Translations under genes and position numbers: made by a program | Shown: piece by piece, positions 43,439 through 51,919 of the stretch | Layout of the letters: each line of letters begins with the position of its first letter | How positions within the stretch are numbered: the first letter of the stretch is position 1 | Source: Cloacibacterium normanense | GTDB lineage: Bacteria > Bacteroidota > Bacteroidia > Flavobacteriales > Weeksellaceae | Assembly: GCF_002943105.1 (NCBI RefSeq) | Contig: NZ_PTPZ01000001.1 | Location: 472,145 to 536,144, forward strand | Direction of reading: 5' to 3' | Length of the DNA stretch: 64,000 bases | The notes under the pieces: generated by a model | Seen by the model: the letters and a program-made list of their open reading frames with translations, nothing else | Databases searched by the model: none | Told to the model about the DNA's origin: nothing

Positions 43439-44094
43439 AATAAAAATATTTTGTGATTAGGTTTTGCTAATGTAGAAGTGTAGAGTAGTGAAAAAAAATA
43501 TTTAATGTTAATTTATATATGTTAAAAATCAATTATGAATATTAAATATTTATTTTAATATTTTATTTTTTATTAAATGTGTAAAATATGATATTTTTTA
43601 TTTAATACCATTTAAGTCTTAATTACAGGAGAAATATTGTTTAATTGATAAAAAAAATAGATATTTCTAACTCGTTTTATGTGAGTCATAAATTTGAGTC
43701 ATAAATTTTAAGAAAGTGATAAATTATTATCTTTTTAAAAGATACGGGCCGAAATTATGGGATAAATTTTAACATTTTTAGAATAAACCTTTTGAAATGC
43801 CAAAAAATTGTGATAATTATATAAAAGAAACATCTAAATGATGTAAGATTTAAACTTATAATACAAGTATTTTATAGCAAGATGTTTCGTCAGAGGATTA
43901 CTTTTTTATCATTATTTTTTTATCTAAACGGTGATAAATATTATTAAATAAGTTTTTAGATGAATATTTATGGTGTTATTCTCTATATATTTTGATAAAA
44001 AAATAAATTTTGTTTTTTTTAGTGTAGGTTTATAAAAATGAAACTTGTTTGACAAATAACATTATTAATTTATCTAAAACTAATAAAGATTTAC
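43439..44094. other. AT-rich spacer without a gene
   Basis: No credible ORF. A 9-bp inverted repeat GAAACATCT / AGATGTTTC (43828-43836 and 43881-43889) encloses an inner AATAC/TATT pair, so a hairpin-bearing transcript is possible. The rest is runs of A and T. Confidence 0.45.
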
Positions 44095-44102
44095 TAAATT
44101 TG
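44095..44102 (+). promoter_or_regulatory. -7 promoter element of a candidate small RNA
   Basis: TAAATTTG fits TAnnTTTG. About 155 bases downstream lies a strong terminator and there is no ORF between, consistent with a non-coding transcript. Confidence 0.5.
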
Positions 44103-44108
44103 CTATAC

Positions 44109-44265
44109 GATTTGAGTAAAATTGTAACATTTTAATAGGGGGAATATTCGGTTACCTGAAAATAATTAAAATCTGTAAGCCCTTGCAGTAAGCAGATTGA
44201 AGAAGAAAAATATATTCCTGGAGAAACCACAAACCGCTTCTTTCGAGAGGCGGTTTTTGTTTTTT
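44109..44265 (+). ncRNA. Candidate small RNA (~155 nt)
   Basis: Bounded by a promoter octamer and a terminator and lacking an ORF. Internal complementarity supports a rod: GGAATAT (44151-44157) with ATATTCC (44212-44218), and inside it AATCTG (44170-44175) with CAGATT (44193-44198). The rod with an internal bulge is loosely like 6S RNA, but I recognise no family by sequence. Not part of the following WYL gene, which begins about 100 bases after the terminator. Confidence 0.55.
44231..44265 (+). terminator. Terminator with UUCG tetraloop
   Basis: An 11-bp stem, AAACCGCTTCT with AGAGGCGGTTT (one G-U pair), is closed by TTCG and followed by TTTTGTTTTTT. A very stable intrinsic terminator. Confidence 0.9.
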
Positions 44266-44366
44266 ATAGGGTTTTTAAATAATTATTTGATATCTCATTC
44301 ATTCCGTCACAATTTGACGTTTTACTTTCTTACCTTTGCCTCAACCTTAATCTCCATCTATTTTCC

Positions 44367-45287
44367 ATGGCAAAAAACGAACAAATGCTCAGACTGCTCT
44401 TTATAGAAGAGTTTTTACGCAGACGAAAAGACAGAGGCGCCACTTATCCAGAAATTGCTGACTACTTAGAAACGCAGTTTGCAGAAAAAGGACTGGAACT
44501 CAAATTTACTGAACGCACTTTTCAGCGAGATAAACTGGCGATTGCAGATGTATTTGGGATACAGATTTCTTATTCCCGAAAGAAAAATGCCCATTTCATA
44601 GAGGAAGAAGAACTGGAACTTTCCCAAGAGAGCGTATTTGACCAATTGCTATTGGTAGAAGCTTACCGCGAAACCAAAGGAAAAGCAGATGTGATGTTTT
44701 TCGAGCCGAGAAGAGCCAGAGGTTTAGAACACCTTAATGATTTGATTCATGCCATTACCCAAAAGAAAGTACTTTCTTTTACCTATCAAAAATTTTGGGA
44801 AAACGAAAAGTCTAGCAAAGTCGTTATGCCTTATGCGTTGAAGGAATTTAAAAACCGTTGGTATCTTTTGGCAGCCGATTATCAGTCCAAAAACACCTCT
44901 TTTTTCCTGAAAACTTACGGATTAGACCGCATTTCTGACCTCAATATCAGCAATACTTCTTTCAAAAGAGAGGATATTGATATAGAAAAGGCTTACAAAA
45001 ATTCTTTTGGGATTATCAGCACTTTAGGGAAAGAAACTCAGGAAATTTTGTTGAAATTTGACCGTGAACAAGCCAATTATGTAAAAGCTTTGCCACTGCA
45101 TCATTCCCAAACCATAATCGCCGAAAACGAAACAGAAACCATTTTTAGGGTGAGTTTGGTGCCTACTTATGATTTCCAAAGGGAGATTTTATCCTACGGA
45201 AAACGCGTGCAAGTTTTAGCGCCCGAAAGTTTTATCCAAGAACTAAAAGCAGAGGTAGAAATTATGCTGAAAAATTTTTCTGTGTAA
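44367..45287 (+). CDS. WYL-domain transcription regulator
   Basis: 306 residues. N-terminal winged helix-turn-helix (about 1-80: 'EFLRRRKDRGATYPEIADYL', 'TERTFQRDKLAIADVFG'), central WYL domain (about 125-210: 'VLSFTYQKFWENEKSSKVVM', 'PYALKEFKNRWYLLAAD'), and a C-terminal WCX-like part ('YVKALPLHHSQTIIAENETETIFRVSLVPT'). WYL domains sense ligands, often nucleic acid fragments or nucleotides, and regulators of this form (BrxR/CapW type) control many phage-defence systems. The next gene, 334 bases away, encodes a nuclease-helicase, which fits that idea. Whether they are linked is inference. Confidence 0.88.
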   Translation: MAKNEQMLRLLFIEEFLRRRKDRGATYPEIADYLETQFAEKGLELKFTERTFQRDKLAIADVFGIQISYSRKKNAHFIEEEELELSQESVFDQLLLVEAYRETKGKADVMFFEPRRARGLEHLNDLIHAITQKKVLSFTYQKFWENEKSSKVVMPYALKEFKNRWYLLAADYQSKNTSFFLKTYGLDRISDLNISNTSFKREDIDIEKAYKNSFGIISTLGKETQEILLKFDREQANYVKALPLHHSQTIIAENETETIFRVSLVPTYDFQREILSYGKRVQVLAPESFIQELKAEVEIMLKNFSV

Positions 45288-45346
45288 GTCTATTTTTAAC
45301 TCTATTTCTTCGAGTCAAAGTTGGGAGAAATTCGGGTTTTCTGTGG

Positions 45347-45428
45347 GGTTTGTTCGTGGTTTGTTCGTGTTTCCTTCGAATCAGCCTCGGAAAAGTACCA
45401 TAAATTACGAACAAGCCACGAACAAACC
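45347..45428. repeat. Inverted repeat with 22-bp arms
   Basis: Bases 45347-45368 and 45407-45428 ('GGTTTGTTCGTGG...') are complementary in 21 of 22 positions around a 38-base loop. It lies between the WYL and nuclease-helicase genes. The arm is made of two 'TTTGTTCGTG' units. The rest of 45288-45621 holds no gene; layout recalls the nested repeat at 20.33 kb. Confidence 0.7.
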
Positions 45429-45621
45429 TAAAACTTGAGTAGAACTTGACCCTAACTTGATTGGGAGAAAAATGATAGGGTTTTATGATTTTTATTGCAA
45501 TACGTTTTTCCGTAATGTTGTTTGAAAAGGATTTGATATATTTGTTTGAACTAATCAATGAAAACTTTAATTAAAAGAACATTATCTTTTCTTTTTAGAT
45601 TCAAAACTCTTAACCTATTTT

Positions 45622-47598
45622 ATGCTTAATTACTATTATTCCGATACAATTTCTGATTTTCTTGAGAAATCAACTGAAACTATTATTGGCGAAATTTCTG
45701 TAAATGGAAGATTGGGTCATATTCATACTGAATTATACGCTTGGGAATTTCAAATAAGCCTTTTAAAAGATATTTTAAAAGATTTTAATGGGCATTTATT
45801 TTTTGAATTTTCGATTCCAAGAATGGGTAGAAGAGTAGATTGTATATTAATTATCAAGAATATTGTTTTTGTAATAGAATTTAAGGTAGGTGAAAAGGAA
45901 TTTTTAAATCATAATATTGAACAAGTTTGGGACTATGCGTTAGACTTGAAAAATTTTCATAAACCGAGTCATGAGATTTTACTTGTTCCAATTTTAGTTG
46001 CAACACATTCTAAAAAAATTCCATTAGAAGTTGTTTTTACAAGTCATAATGATAATTTAACCAATCCAATAAGAACTAATGCCGAAAATCTGGGATTAAC
46101 AATTCAAGAGGTCATCAATTTTTATCAATCTACAGAAGAAATTAATCCTAATGAATATTTAAAAGGAAGTTATTCTCCTACTCCGACGATTATTGAAGCG
46201 GCAATAAGTTTATATAATAATCATAATGTAGAAGCAATAACCAGAAATGATGCTGATGCTATTAATTTAAATTATACTTCAAATTATATTTCTGAAACAA
46301 TAGATTATGCTAAACAGAACAATAAAAAAGTAATTTGTTTTGTTACGGGTGTTCCTGGCGCTGGAAAAACTTTAGTTGGATTGAAAGTAGCAACTGAACA
46401 CTTAGATAAAGAGAAGGGTAATACAAGTGTTTTTCTATCGGGAAATAAGCCTTTGGTAGATATTTTACAGGAAGCATTAGCACGAGATAAAATTGTGCAG
46501 GAGAAATTAAAAGGCAATAAAATAACCAAAAAAAGTGCAAGAGAAAGTGTAAAAGCTTTTATTCAAATCATTCACCATTATCGTGATGAATATTTGAGAG
46601 ATCCTAAAGCTCCTTATGATCATGTTGCCATTTTTGATGAGGCTCAAAGAGCTTGGACTAAAGAACAAACTGTAAAATTCATGCATCAAAAGAAAGGAAT
46701 TGCTAATTTTCAATATTCTGAGCCAGAATTTTTAATTTCTTGTTTAGATAGACATGAAGATTGGGCTGTAATTGTTTGTTTAGTAGGTGGTGGTCAAGAA
46801 ATTAATACGGGAGAAGCTGGTATTTCTGAATGGCTTTCAGCGGTTAAAAATAAATTTGAAGATTGGGAAACAAGAATTTCCCCTAATTTGATTGATACCG
46901 AATATAACGCGCAAGAATCAATAAAAGAATTAGAATTAACTAATAAAGTTGTTTTTGAAGATAAATTACATTTGTCTGTTTCCATGCGTTCTTTTAGAGC
47001 AGAATATTTGTCAAAGTTTGTCAAAGAGATTTTAGATTTTGATGAGAATGCAAAAGAAACTTTAAAAAAATTAAATGGTAAATATCCTGTTGTAATTACT
47101 AGAGATGTAGAAAAAGCTAAAAAATGGCTTAAGGAGAACGCTAGAGGAAGCGAAAGGTATGGTATTGTCGTTTCTTCACAAGCTTATAGATTAAAACCAT
47201 TAGCAATAGATGTTAAAACTCCCATTAATCACGTCAATTGGTTTTTGGATGATAAGGATGATATTCGTTCATCTTATTTTTTAGAAGATGTAGCAACGGA
47301 ATTTCAAGTGCAAGGTTTAGAATTAGATTGGGTTTGTGTGACTTGGGATGCAGATTTAAGATACTCTAACGAAGGTTGGAAAACATATTCTTTTGTAGGA
47401 AACAAATGGCAAAACATTCATAAAAGTATAAGAAAAAAATATCTCATTAATGCTTACAGGGTATTACTTACTAGAGCAAGACAAGGAATGATTATAGTAG
47501 TTCCCGAAGGAAATGTAGATGACCATACAAGACAACCAGATTTTTATAGTCCTACATTTAATTATTTAAAAAGTTTAGGAATTGAAATTGTAGAATAA
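45622..47598 (+). CDS. PD-(D/E)XK nuclease-DUF2075 helicase-like protein
   Basis: 658 residues. N-terminal nuclease-like fold: Asp73 ('GRRVDCILI') and Glu86-x-Lys88 ('VIEFKVG') match a PD-(D/E)XK active site. Then a DUF2075-type P-loop helicase: Walker A 'GVPGAGKT' (243-250), Walker B 'IFDEAQRAW' (337-345), and near the end 'AYRVLLTRARQGMIIVVP', an SF1 motif VI. Nuclease plus helicase in one protein is a common design for single-gene phage defence. Its neighbours (WYL regulator, DUF6266 remnant, Xre gene) have an accessory look. I do not know a named system for it. Confidence 0.85.
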   Translation: MLNYYYSDTISDFLEKSTETIIGEISVNGRLGHIHTELYAWEFQISLLKDILKDFNGHLFFEFSIPRMGRRVDCILIIKNIVFVIEFKVGEKEFLNHNIEQVWDYALDLKNFHKPSHEILLVPILVATHSKKIPLEVVFTSHNDNLTNPIRTNAENLGLTIQEVINFYQSTEEINPNEYLKGSYSPTPTIIEAAISLYNNHNVEAITRNDADAINLNYTSNYISETIDYAKQNNKKVICFVTGVPGAGKTLVGLKVATEHLDKEKGNTSVFLSGNKPLVDILQEALARDKIVQEKLKGNKITKKSARESVKAFIQIIHHYRDEYLRDPKAPYDHVAIFDEAQRAWTKEQTVKFMHQKKGIANFQYSEPEFLISCLDRHEDWAVIVCLVGGGQEINTGEAGISEWLSAVKNKFEDWETRISPNLIDTEYNAQESIKELELTNKVVFEDKLHLSVSMRSFRAEYLSKFVKEILDFDENAKETLKKLNGKYPVVITRDVEKAKKWLKENARGSERYGIVVSSQAYRLKPLAIDVKTPINHVNWFLDDKDDIRSSYFLEDVATEFQVQGLELDWVCVTWDADLRYSNEGWKTYSFVGNKWQNIHKSIRKKYLINAYRVLLTRARQGMIIVVPEGNVDDHTRQPDFYSPTFNYLKSLGIEIVE

Positions 47599-47628
47599 AT
47601 ATAAATTACACCCAAAAACTAACCAACC

Positions 47629-47739
47629 ATGGCCATTGCAAAAGACGGAATTCTAGGAGGCTTTTCTGGGAAAATATGCCCCGATACTGCAATAATCCTT
47701 TCGCATGGTTTGTTTGATAATAAATTTTTTATCAAGTAA
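47629..47739 (+). pseudogene. N-terminal remnant of a DUF6266-like gene
   Basis: A 36-codon frame starts 'MAIAKDGILGGFSGKI', which matches the N-terminus of DUF6266 proteins common in flavobacterial genomes, then departs from it after about 16 codons. The rest of that protein is absent. It is a truncated leftover rather than a small gene. Confidence 0.6.
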
Positions 47740-47780
47740 CCTGTATAGTTATTTTAGGACGACACACTATTTTGGATAAA

Positions 47781-47830
47781 GCATAGATGGTGCATAGATA
47801 CTCCATAGATAGTGCATGAGGAGTGCATGA
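47781..47830. repeat. 11-bp tandem repeat (about 4.5 copies)
   Basis: Units read GCATAGATGGT, GCATAGATACT, CCATAGATAGT, GCATGAGGAGT and GCATGA, in register every 11 bases. The helical-turn period is suggestive of stacked protein binding. It lies in the 226-base stretch between the DUF6266 remnant and the Xre gene, which otherwise holds a TATTTTTG-like octamer at about 47879. Confidence 0.7.
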
Positions 47831-47965
47831 AAAAGATATTTGCTCGCTTTATACTTCGGAGTTATTTATCCTTATTATATATTTTTGTAAAAGTAATAGT
47901 AAAGGAAACAGCTCATTTGTAAAACAGAGTCAAAGTCATTCACTTTGTTTCAACATTAATAAGAT

Positions 47966-48253
47966 TTAATTCTTCTTTTTTTTGGAAACCTTTAGTATAT
48001 TATTTTCGCTCATATAATTGTCAAAGTCAAATTTTAATGCAAAAAGCTGTTGTGGTTCAATCCCTGCGGCTAATGATATGCGAATTAATGTTGATAATTT
48101 TGGAATATTCTCTTTATTTAATAACCTATATATTTGTCTTCTATCTAGATTAGCTGCAGCAGCTAAATCTGCTACATCAATATTTTTATCTTTGAGTATT
48201 TCTTGTATATGATTAGCCAATGCAATAAAATATTTGTCTTCAATGTATTTCAT
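47966..48253 (-). CDS. Xre-family HTH repressor
   Basis: 95 residues. Helix-turn-helix at about 22-66: 'VADLAAAANLDRRQIYRLLN' and 'IPKLSTLIRISLAAGIEPQQLF', the usual Xre/Cro pattern, followed by a basic tail. Directly upstream are two copies of TGACA-TATT-TGTCA, so it most likely binds its own promoter. No toxin or phage gene is adjacent on either side; instead the divergent strand carries a promoter-like box and a highly foldable region. Confidence 0.88.
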   Translation of the reverse strand: MKYIEDKYFIALANHIQEILKDKNIDVADLAAAANLDRRQIYRLLNKENIPKLSTLIRISLAAGIEPQQLFALKFDFDNYMSENNILKVSKKKKN

Positions 48254-48263
48254 TAAATAAAAG

Positions 48264-48301
48264 TGACATATTTGTCAAAGTTTTCATTGACATATTTGTC
48301 A
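48264..48301. promoter_or_regulatory. Twin operator upstream of the Xre gene
   Basis: TGACATATTTGTCA occurs at 48264-48277 and 48288-48301: two identical inverted repeats (TGACA, four bases, TGTCA) with centres exactly 24 bp apart. They flank the minus-strand start region and overlap the expected -33 zone of the plus-strand promoter at 48320. Confidence 0.8.
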
Positions 48302-48319
48302 CAGTTTGGAAAATTTTAT

Positions 48320-48327
48320 TATATTTG
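48320..48327 (+). promoter_or_regulatory. -7 promoter element of a candidate structured RNA
   Basis: TATATTTG matches TAnnTTTG; a TTTG lies 21 bases upstream inside the second operator. The two together make a plausible promoter under Xre control. Confidence 0.5.
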
Positions 48328-48332
48328 TAAAA

Positions 48333-48660
48333 ACATTACATCCAATGATGTAATTTTGCGATACTTCAACAAAATATTAGAAGCTATTGCTTAGAATCTT
48401 GCTTTTGAAAACTGGCACTTTTTAAGGAACAAGAGGATAAGTAAAAAGCTCACGACCTAGGCGTGGGCTCTCTTATCTGTTCCACGGTATGCCAGTACCT
48501 CAAAAGCGGATAATGTAGAGTCCCATGCCGTTTTCTTTTATGCCGTCCGCATCATCTACATTTTTCTAAGCCGCTTTTCAAAATACAGTATCAGAGAGAC
48601 GGATACAATGGCAGCGCACCATTGCGGCTTATTAGCTTTCACGGGACATTACTAACTAAT
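48333..48660 (+). ncRNA. Candidate structured RNA with long nested hairpin
   Basis: No ORF. Starts with an 8-bp hairpin ATTACATC/GATGTAAT (48335-48354). Then GCTTTTG, ACTGGCA, GGAACA, GATAAG and AGCTCACG (48401-48454) each pair, in order, with partners at 48462-48507, giving about 34 base pairs in one rod with a 7-base loop. Downstream, AAAAGCGG (48502-48509) can instead pair with CCGCTTTT (48571-48578) around AATGTAGA/TCTACATT, and AAGCCGC (48568-48574) with GCGGCTT (48624-48630), so the stems are mutually exclusive. Family not recognised. Confidence 0.6.
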
Positions 48661-48936
48661 AATCCTTTTAAATCACTTAAAATTTATGGTTGCTTCTTTC
48701 AACACAGGATAAACTTTATTCTGTTTCCCACAAATAACATTCATATTCATATTAAATTTTTAATGACGCTTTAGGAAAGGGAGCCAAAAATGATAAGTCT
48801 CCCACCTAAGGTGCCTGAGCACATACTCGTTGGCTGAGCCTGTCGAAGCCAAATGTAAAAAAAGCCCTTCCTGCAAAGTTTGGCGACTAGCGTTAGGAAG
48901 AGCAGATAAGTTTAATGTTTAAACCTTAACAAAATT
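48661..48936. other. Spacer before susC with repeat remnants
   Basis: No gene seen. Contains a partial copy of the GAGC...CGAAG dispersed repeat (48804-48849) and a TTCCT/AGGAA inverted repeat (about 48868-48899) close to the susC start. I find no clear promoter; the SusCD transcript may start further upstream. Confidence 0.4.
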
Positions 48937-51909
48937 ATGAAAAAAAACTTAATAAGTCTAGGCTATCTTCCGATATGCTTAGGGCTCACTATGGTTGTTT
49001 CTAGCCATGCCTATGGACAACAAAGAACCGTCACAGGCACAGTGACGAGCAATCAAAAACCCATTGCGGGAGTGTCGGTTTCCCAAGAGGGAAAAGACAT
49101 CGTTACCCAAACCAATGCTTCTGGTCAATACCAACTCACCATTTTCGGTGATAATGCAATCCTCATCTTTAGACACCCTCTATATGCAGAAACTAGGGTA
49201 ACTGTGGGTAACCAAAATGCAATTAATGCAAGTTTAGAAAAAGAAAAGCAAATAGATGAAGTTGTTTTAAATGCAGGATATTACAAAGTAAAAGAACGCG
49301 AAAGTACAGGCAGCATTGCCAAAGTATCAGCCAAAGAAATAGAAAACCAACCCGTAAATAATGTGCTTTCAGCAGTTCAAGGCAGAATGCCCGGGGTAAA
49401 CATTGTTCAAAACAGTGGCACTCCCGGTGGTGGATTTGAGATTCAGATAAGAGGAAGAAATAGTTTAAGACGTGCAGGCAATAATCCACTATACATAGTA
49501 GACGGCGTGCCCATGATTTCAGAAAGTCCTTCTAATTTGTCAGGAACCATACTACCCAGTTCCTCAATTAACCCACTCAATACTATTAATCCCAATGAAA
49601 TTGAAAGCATAGAAGTCTTGAAAGATGCAGATGCCACTGCAATATATGGTTCAAGAGGCTCTAATGGTGTGGTTCTAATTACAACAAAGAAAGCACTAGC
49701 AGGAAAACTGAGTGTACATCTCAATCAGTCTTATGATATAAGCGAACTTGCTTCTAAAATGAAAATGATGAATACTGAACAGTATTTATCCATGAGAAAA
49801 CAGGCATTTATAAACAGTGGAATCACTGTCTATCCCGCTAATGCTTATGACATCAATGGAACTTGGAATCAATCAAGATATACAGATTGGCAAAAAGAAA
49901 TTTTGGGTCACAAAGCAGAACGTTCAAATACCCAATTCACAGTAGGGGGAGGTACAGAGAGAACCAAATTCATGGTCAATTTAGCAAATAGTGAGGAATC
50001 AACCGTTTATGGAAATGATTTTAAATACAGAAATTTCAATTTATCGAATACGGTTTCTCATCAATCAAGTGATAAACGTTTTGAAATGAGCATGTATAAC
50101 TTATTTGGCAAACAAAAGAATAAGCAGATGAATAGTGACGTCGCTCGTTCAGCACATTGGTTAGCTCCAAATGCTCCTGCACTTTATACATCGGAGGGAA
50201 ACTTAAACTGGGAAAACAATACGTTTACCAATCCATTAGCAGATTATAATGCAACCTATATCAATGAAAATCTTCAGTTTATAAACAATGTCAAAGGAAG
50301 ATACACCGTTTTATCAGGGCTTAATATACAGCTCAATGCAGGGTTAAATCATCAACAGTTTGAAGAATGGTCATTAGTTCCACACACCATTTATAATCCA
50401 TCCTATGGTCTTAATGCATCCAGTTCTCAGTCCTACCAAAACATGCAGAGAAGATTTTCTTTCATTCTGGAACCACAAGTGGAATATGAGAGAACCCTCG
50501 GAAGCCATAAATTAGAAATGATTGCAGGAGCTTCGTATCAATCAAATGAAACCAAGTCTAGTTATTTAGAAGGGTATGGATTTGATAACAATGCTTTTAT
50601 ACAAAACATAGCAGTAGCACAGACCAAAGTCATCGGAGATAATCTAAAAACAGAATACAAATATGCGGCCTTCTATGGGAGATTCAACTACAATTATCAA
50701 AACAAATATATCTTTAACCTTACTGGAAGAAGAGATGGCAGTAGTAGATTTGGACCAAAAAATAAATTTGCCAACTTTGGAGCAATAGGGATGGCTTGGA
50801 TTTTTTCTAAAGAAAATTTCTTGCAGGATAGCTCATGGCTAAGTTTTGGTAAACTCAGAGCCAGCTATGGAAGTTCAGGAAGTGATAACATTGGAGATTA
50901 TCAATACTTAAATAATTTTTCTACTTCACCTTATTTCTATAATGGTACTGTAGGGTTAACCTCAAGCCGACTGTTCAATCCTAATTTTAGTTGGGAAAAA
51001 ACAGTAAAACTGGAAGCGGCAATAGAATTAGGATTTTTGCAAGACAAAATCAATTTTACAGGAGCTTTTTACCGCAATACATCATCAGACCAGTTAGTAG
51101 GCTACCAATTATCCACCGTTACAGGATTTTCATCGGTCACAGCAAATCTCCCTGCAACGGTAGAAAATAAAGGATGGGAATTTCAATTAGCAACAAGACC
51201 ACTTTCAGGGACATTAAAATGGTATTCAGATTTTAATATAAGTTTTCCTGCCAATAAATTGTTATCCTTTGAGGGGATTGAAGGTTCTTCCTATGCCAAT
51301 ACATATAACATAGGTCATTCAATATATGCAATAAAGCTATATCATTTAGAAGGAATCAATCCGCAGACTGGGCTCTATCAGTTCACAGATTATAACAATG
51401 ATGGGAAAATAAACGCGCCTAATGATAATAAAATTATAGAAGATATAGGAGTAAAGTATTTTGGGGGTTGGCACAATAAATTTCAATATAATAATTGGGA
51501 ATTAGCTTTCCTTTTACAATTTGTAAAACAGAAAAATAGAAATTACAATTATTTAATGCCCATTCCAGGAGGAATAAATAATCAACCTGTAGAAGTACTG
51601 AATGTATGGTCTGCTGATAATCCTGCAGGAATGTATATGCCTTATCTGGCTACAAATAATGCTTCGCAGGTATTGTTTCAGAATAGTGATGCAGCAGTAA
51701 GCGATGCTTCCTTTGTGAGATTAAAAAACCTTCAGTTTTCCTATAAAATACCGATACGTTCAGAGGTATTTAAAACGATACAAATCTACTTTCAAGGACA
51801 GAATCTACTGACGTATACCAAATATTTTGGTATAGATCCTGAATTTAATATCGCCGGATTTCTGCCTCCTTTAAGAACGTATTCTTTAGGCTTATCAATA
51901 AAATTTTAA
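48937..51909 (+). CDS. SusC/RagA-type TonB-linked outer-membrane protein
   Basis: 990 residues. Signal peptide (to about 27, 'SSHAYGQQ'), carboxypeptidase-regulatory-like beta domain (about 30-105), SusC linker 'LNAGYYKVKERESTGSI', plug domain ('VSAVQGRMPGVNIVQNSG'-like region, 'IRGRNSLRRAGNNPLYIVDG', 'IESIEVLKDADATAIYGSRG') and a 22-strand barrel ending 'TYSLGLSIKF'. Energised by TonB, it imports a ligand captured with the SusD lipoprotein encoded next. The neighbour peptidase, not a glycosidase, suggests a peptide or protein substrate, as in RagAB. First gene of a three-gene operon. Confidence 0.93.
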   Translation: MKKNLISLGYLPICLGLTMVVSSHAYGQQRTVTGTVTSNQKPIAGVSVSQEGKDIVTQTNASGQYQLTIFGDNAILIFRHPLYAETRVTVGNQNAINASLEKEKQIDEVVLNAGYYKVKERESTGSIAKVSAKEIENQPVNNVLSAVQGRMPGVNIVQNSGTPGGGFEIQIRGRNSLRRAGNNPLYIVDGVPMISESPSNLSGTILPSSSINPLNTINPNEIESIEVLKDADATAIYGSRGSNGVVLITTKKALAGKLSVHLNQSYDISELASKMKMMNTEQYLSMRKQAFINSGITVYPANAYDINGTWNQSRYTDWQKEILGHKAERSNTQFTVGGGTERTKFMVNLANSEESTVYGNDFKYRNFNLSNTVSHQSSDKRFEMSMYNLFGKQKNKQMNSDVARSAHWLAPNAPALYTSEGNLNWENNTFTNPLADYNATYINENLQFINNVKGRYTVLSGLNIQLNAGLNHQQFEEWSLVPHTIYNPSYGLNASSSQSYQNMQRRFSFILEPQVEYERTLGSHKLEMIAGASYQSNETKSSYLEGYGFDNNAFIQNIAVAQTKVIGDNLKTEYKYAAFYGRFNYNYQNKYIFNLTGRRDGSSRFGPKNKFANFGAIGMAWIFSKENFLQDSSWLSFGKLRASYGSSGSDNIGDYQYLNNFSTSPYFYNGTVGLTSSRLFNPNFSWEKTVKLEAAIELGFLQDKINFTGAFYRNTSSDQLVGYQLSTVTGFSSVTANLPATVENKGWEFQLATRPLSGTLKWYSDFNISFPANKLLSFEGIEGSSYANTYNIGHSIYAIKLYHLEGINPQTGLYQFTDYNNDGKINAPNDNKIIEDIGVKYFGGWHNKFQYNNWELAFLLQFVKQKNRNYNYLMPIPGGINNQPVEVLNVWSADNPAGMYMPYLATNNASQVLFQNSDAAVSDASFVRLKNLQFSYKIPIRSEVFKTIQIYFQGQNLLTYTKYFGIDPEFNIAGFLPPLRTYSLGLSIKF

Positions 51910-51919
51910 AACCTTAACA

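Noticed and set aside
47781..47830. Possible CRISPR array
   Set aside because: Units are 11 bp and contiguous with no spacers; no cas genes. No CRISPR array was seen anywhere in the window.
48333..48660. Retron msr-msd RNA
   Set aside because: Long hairpin is suggestive, but no reverse transcriptase gene lies near.
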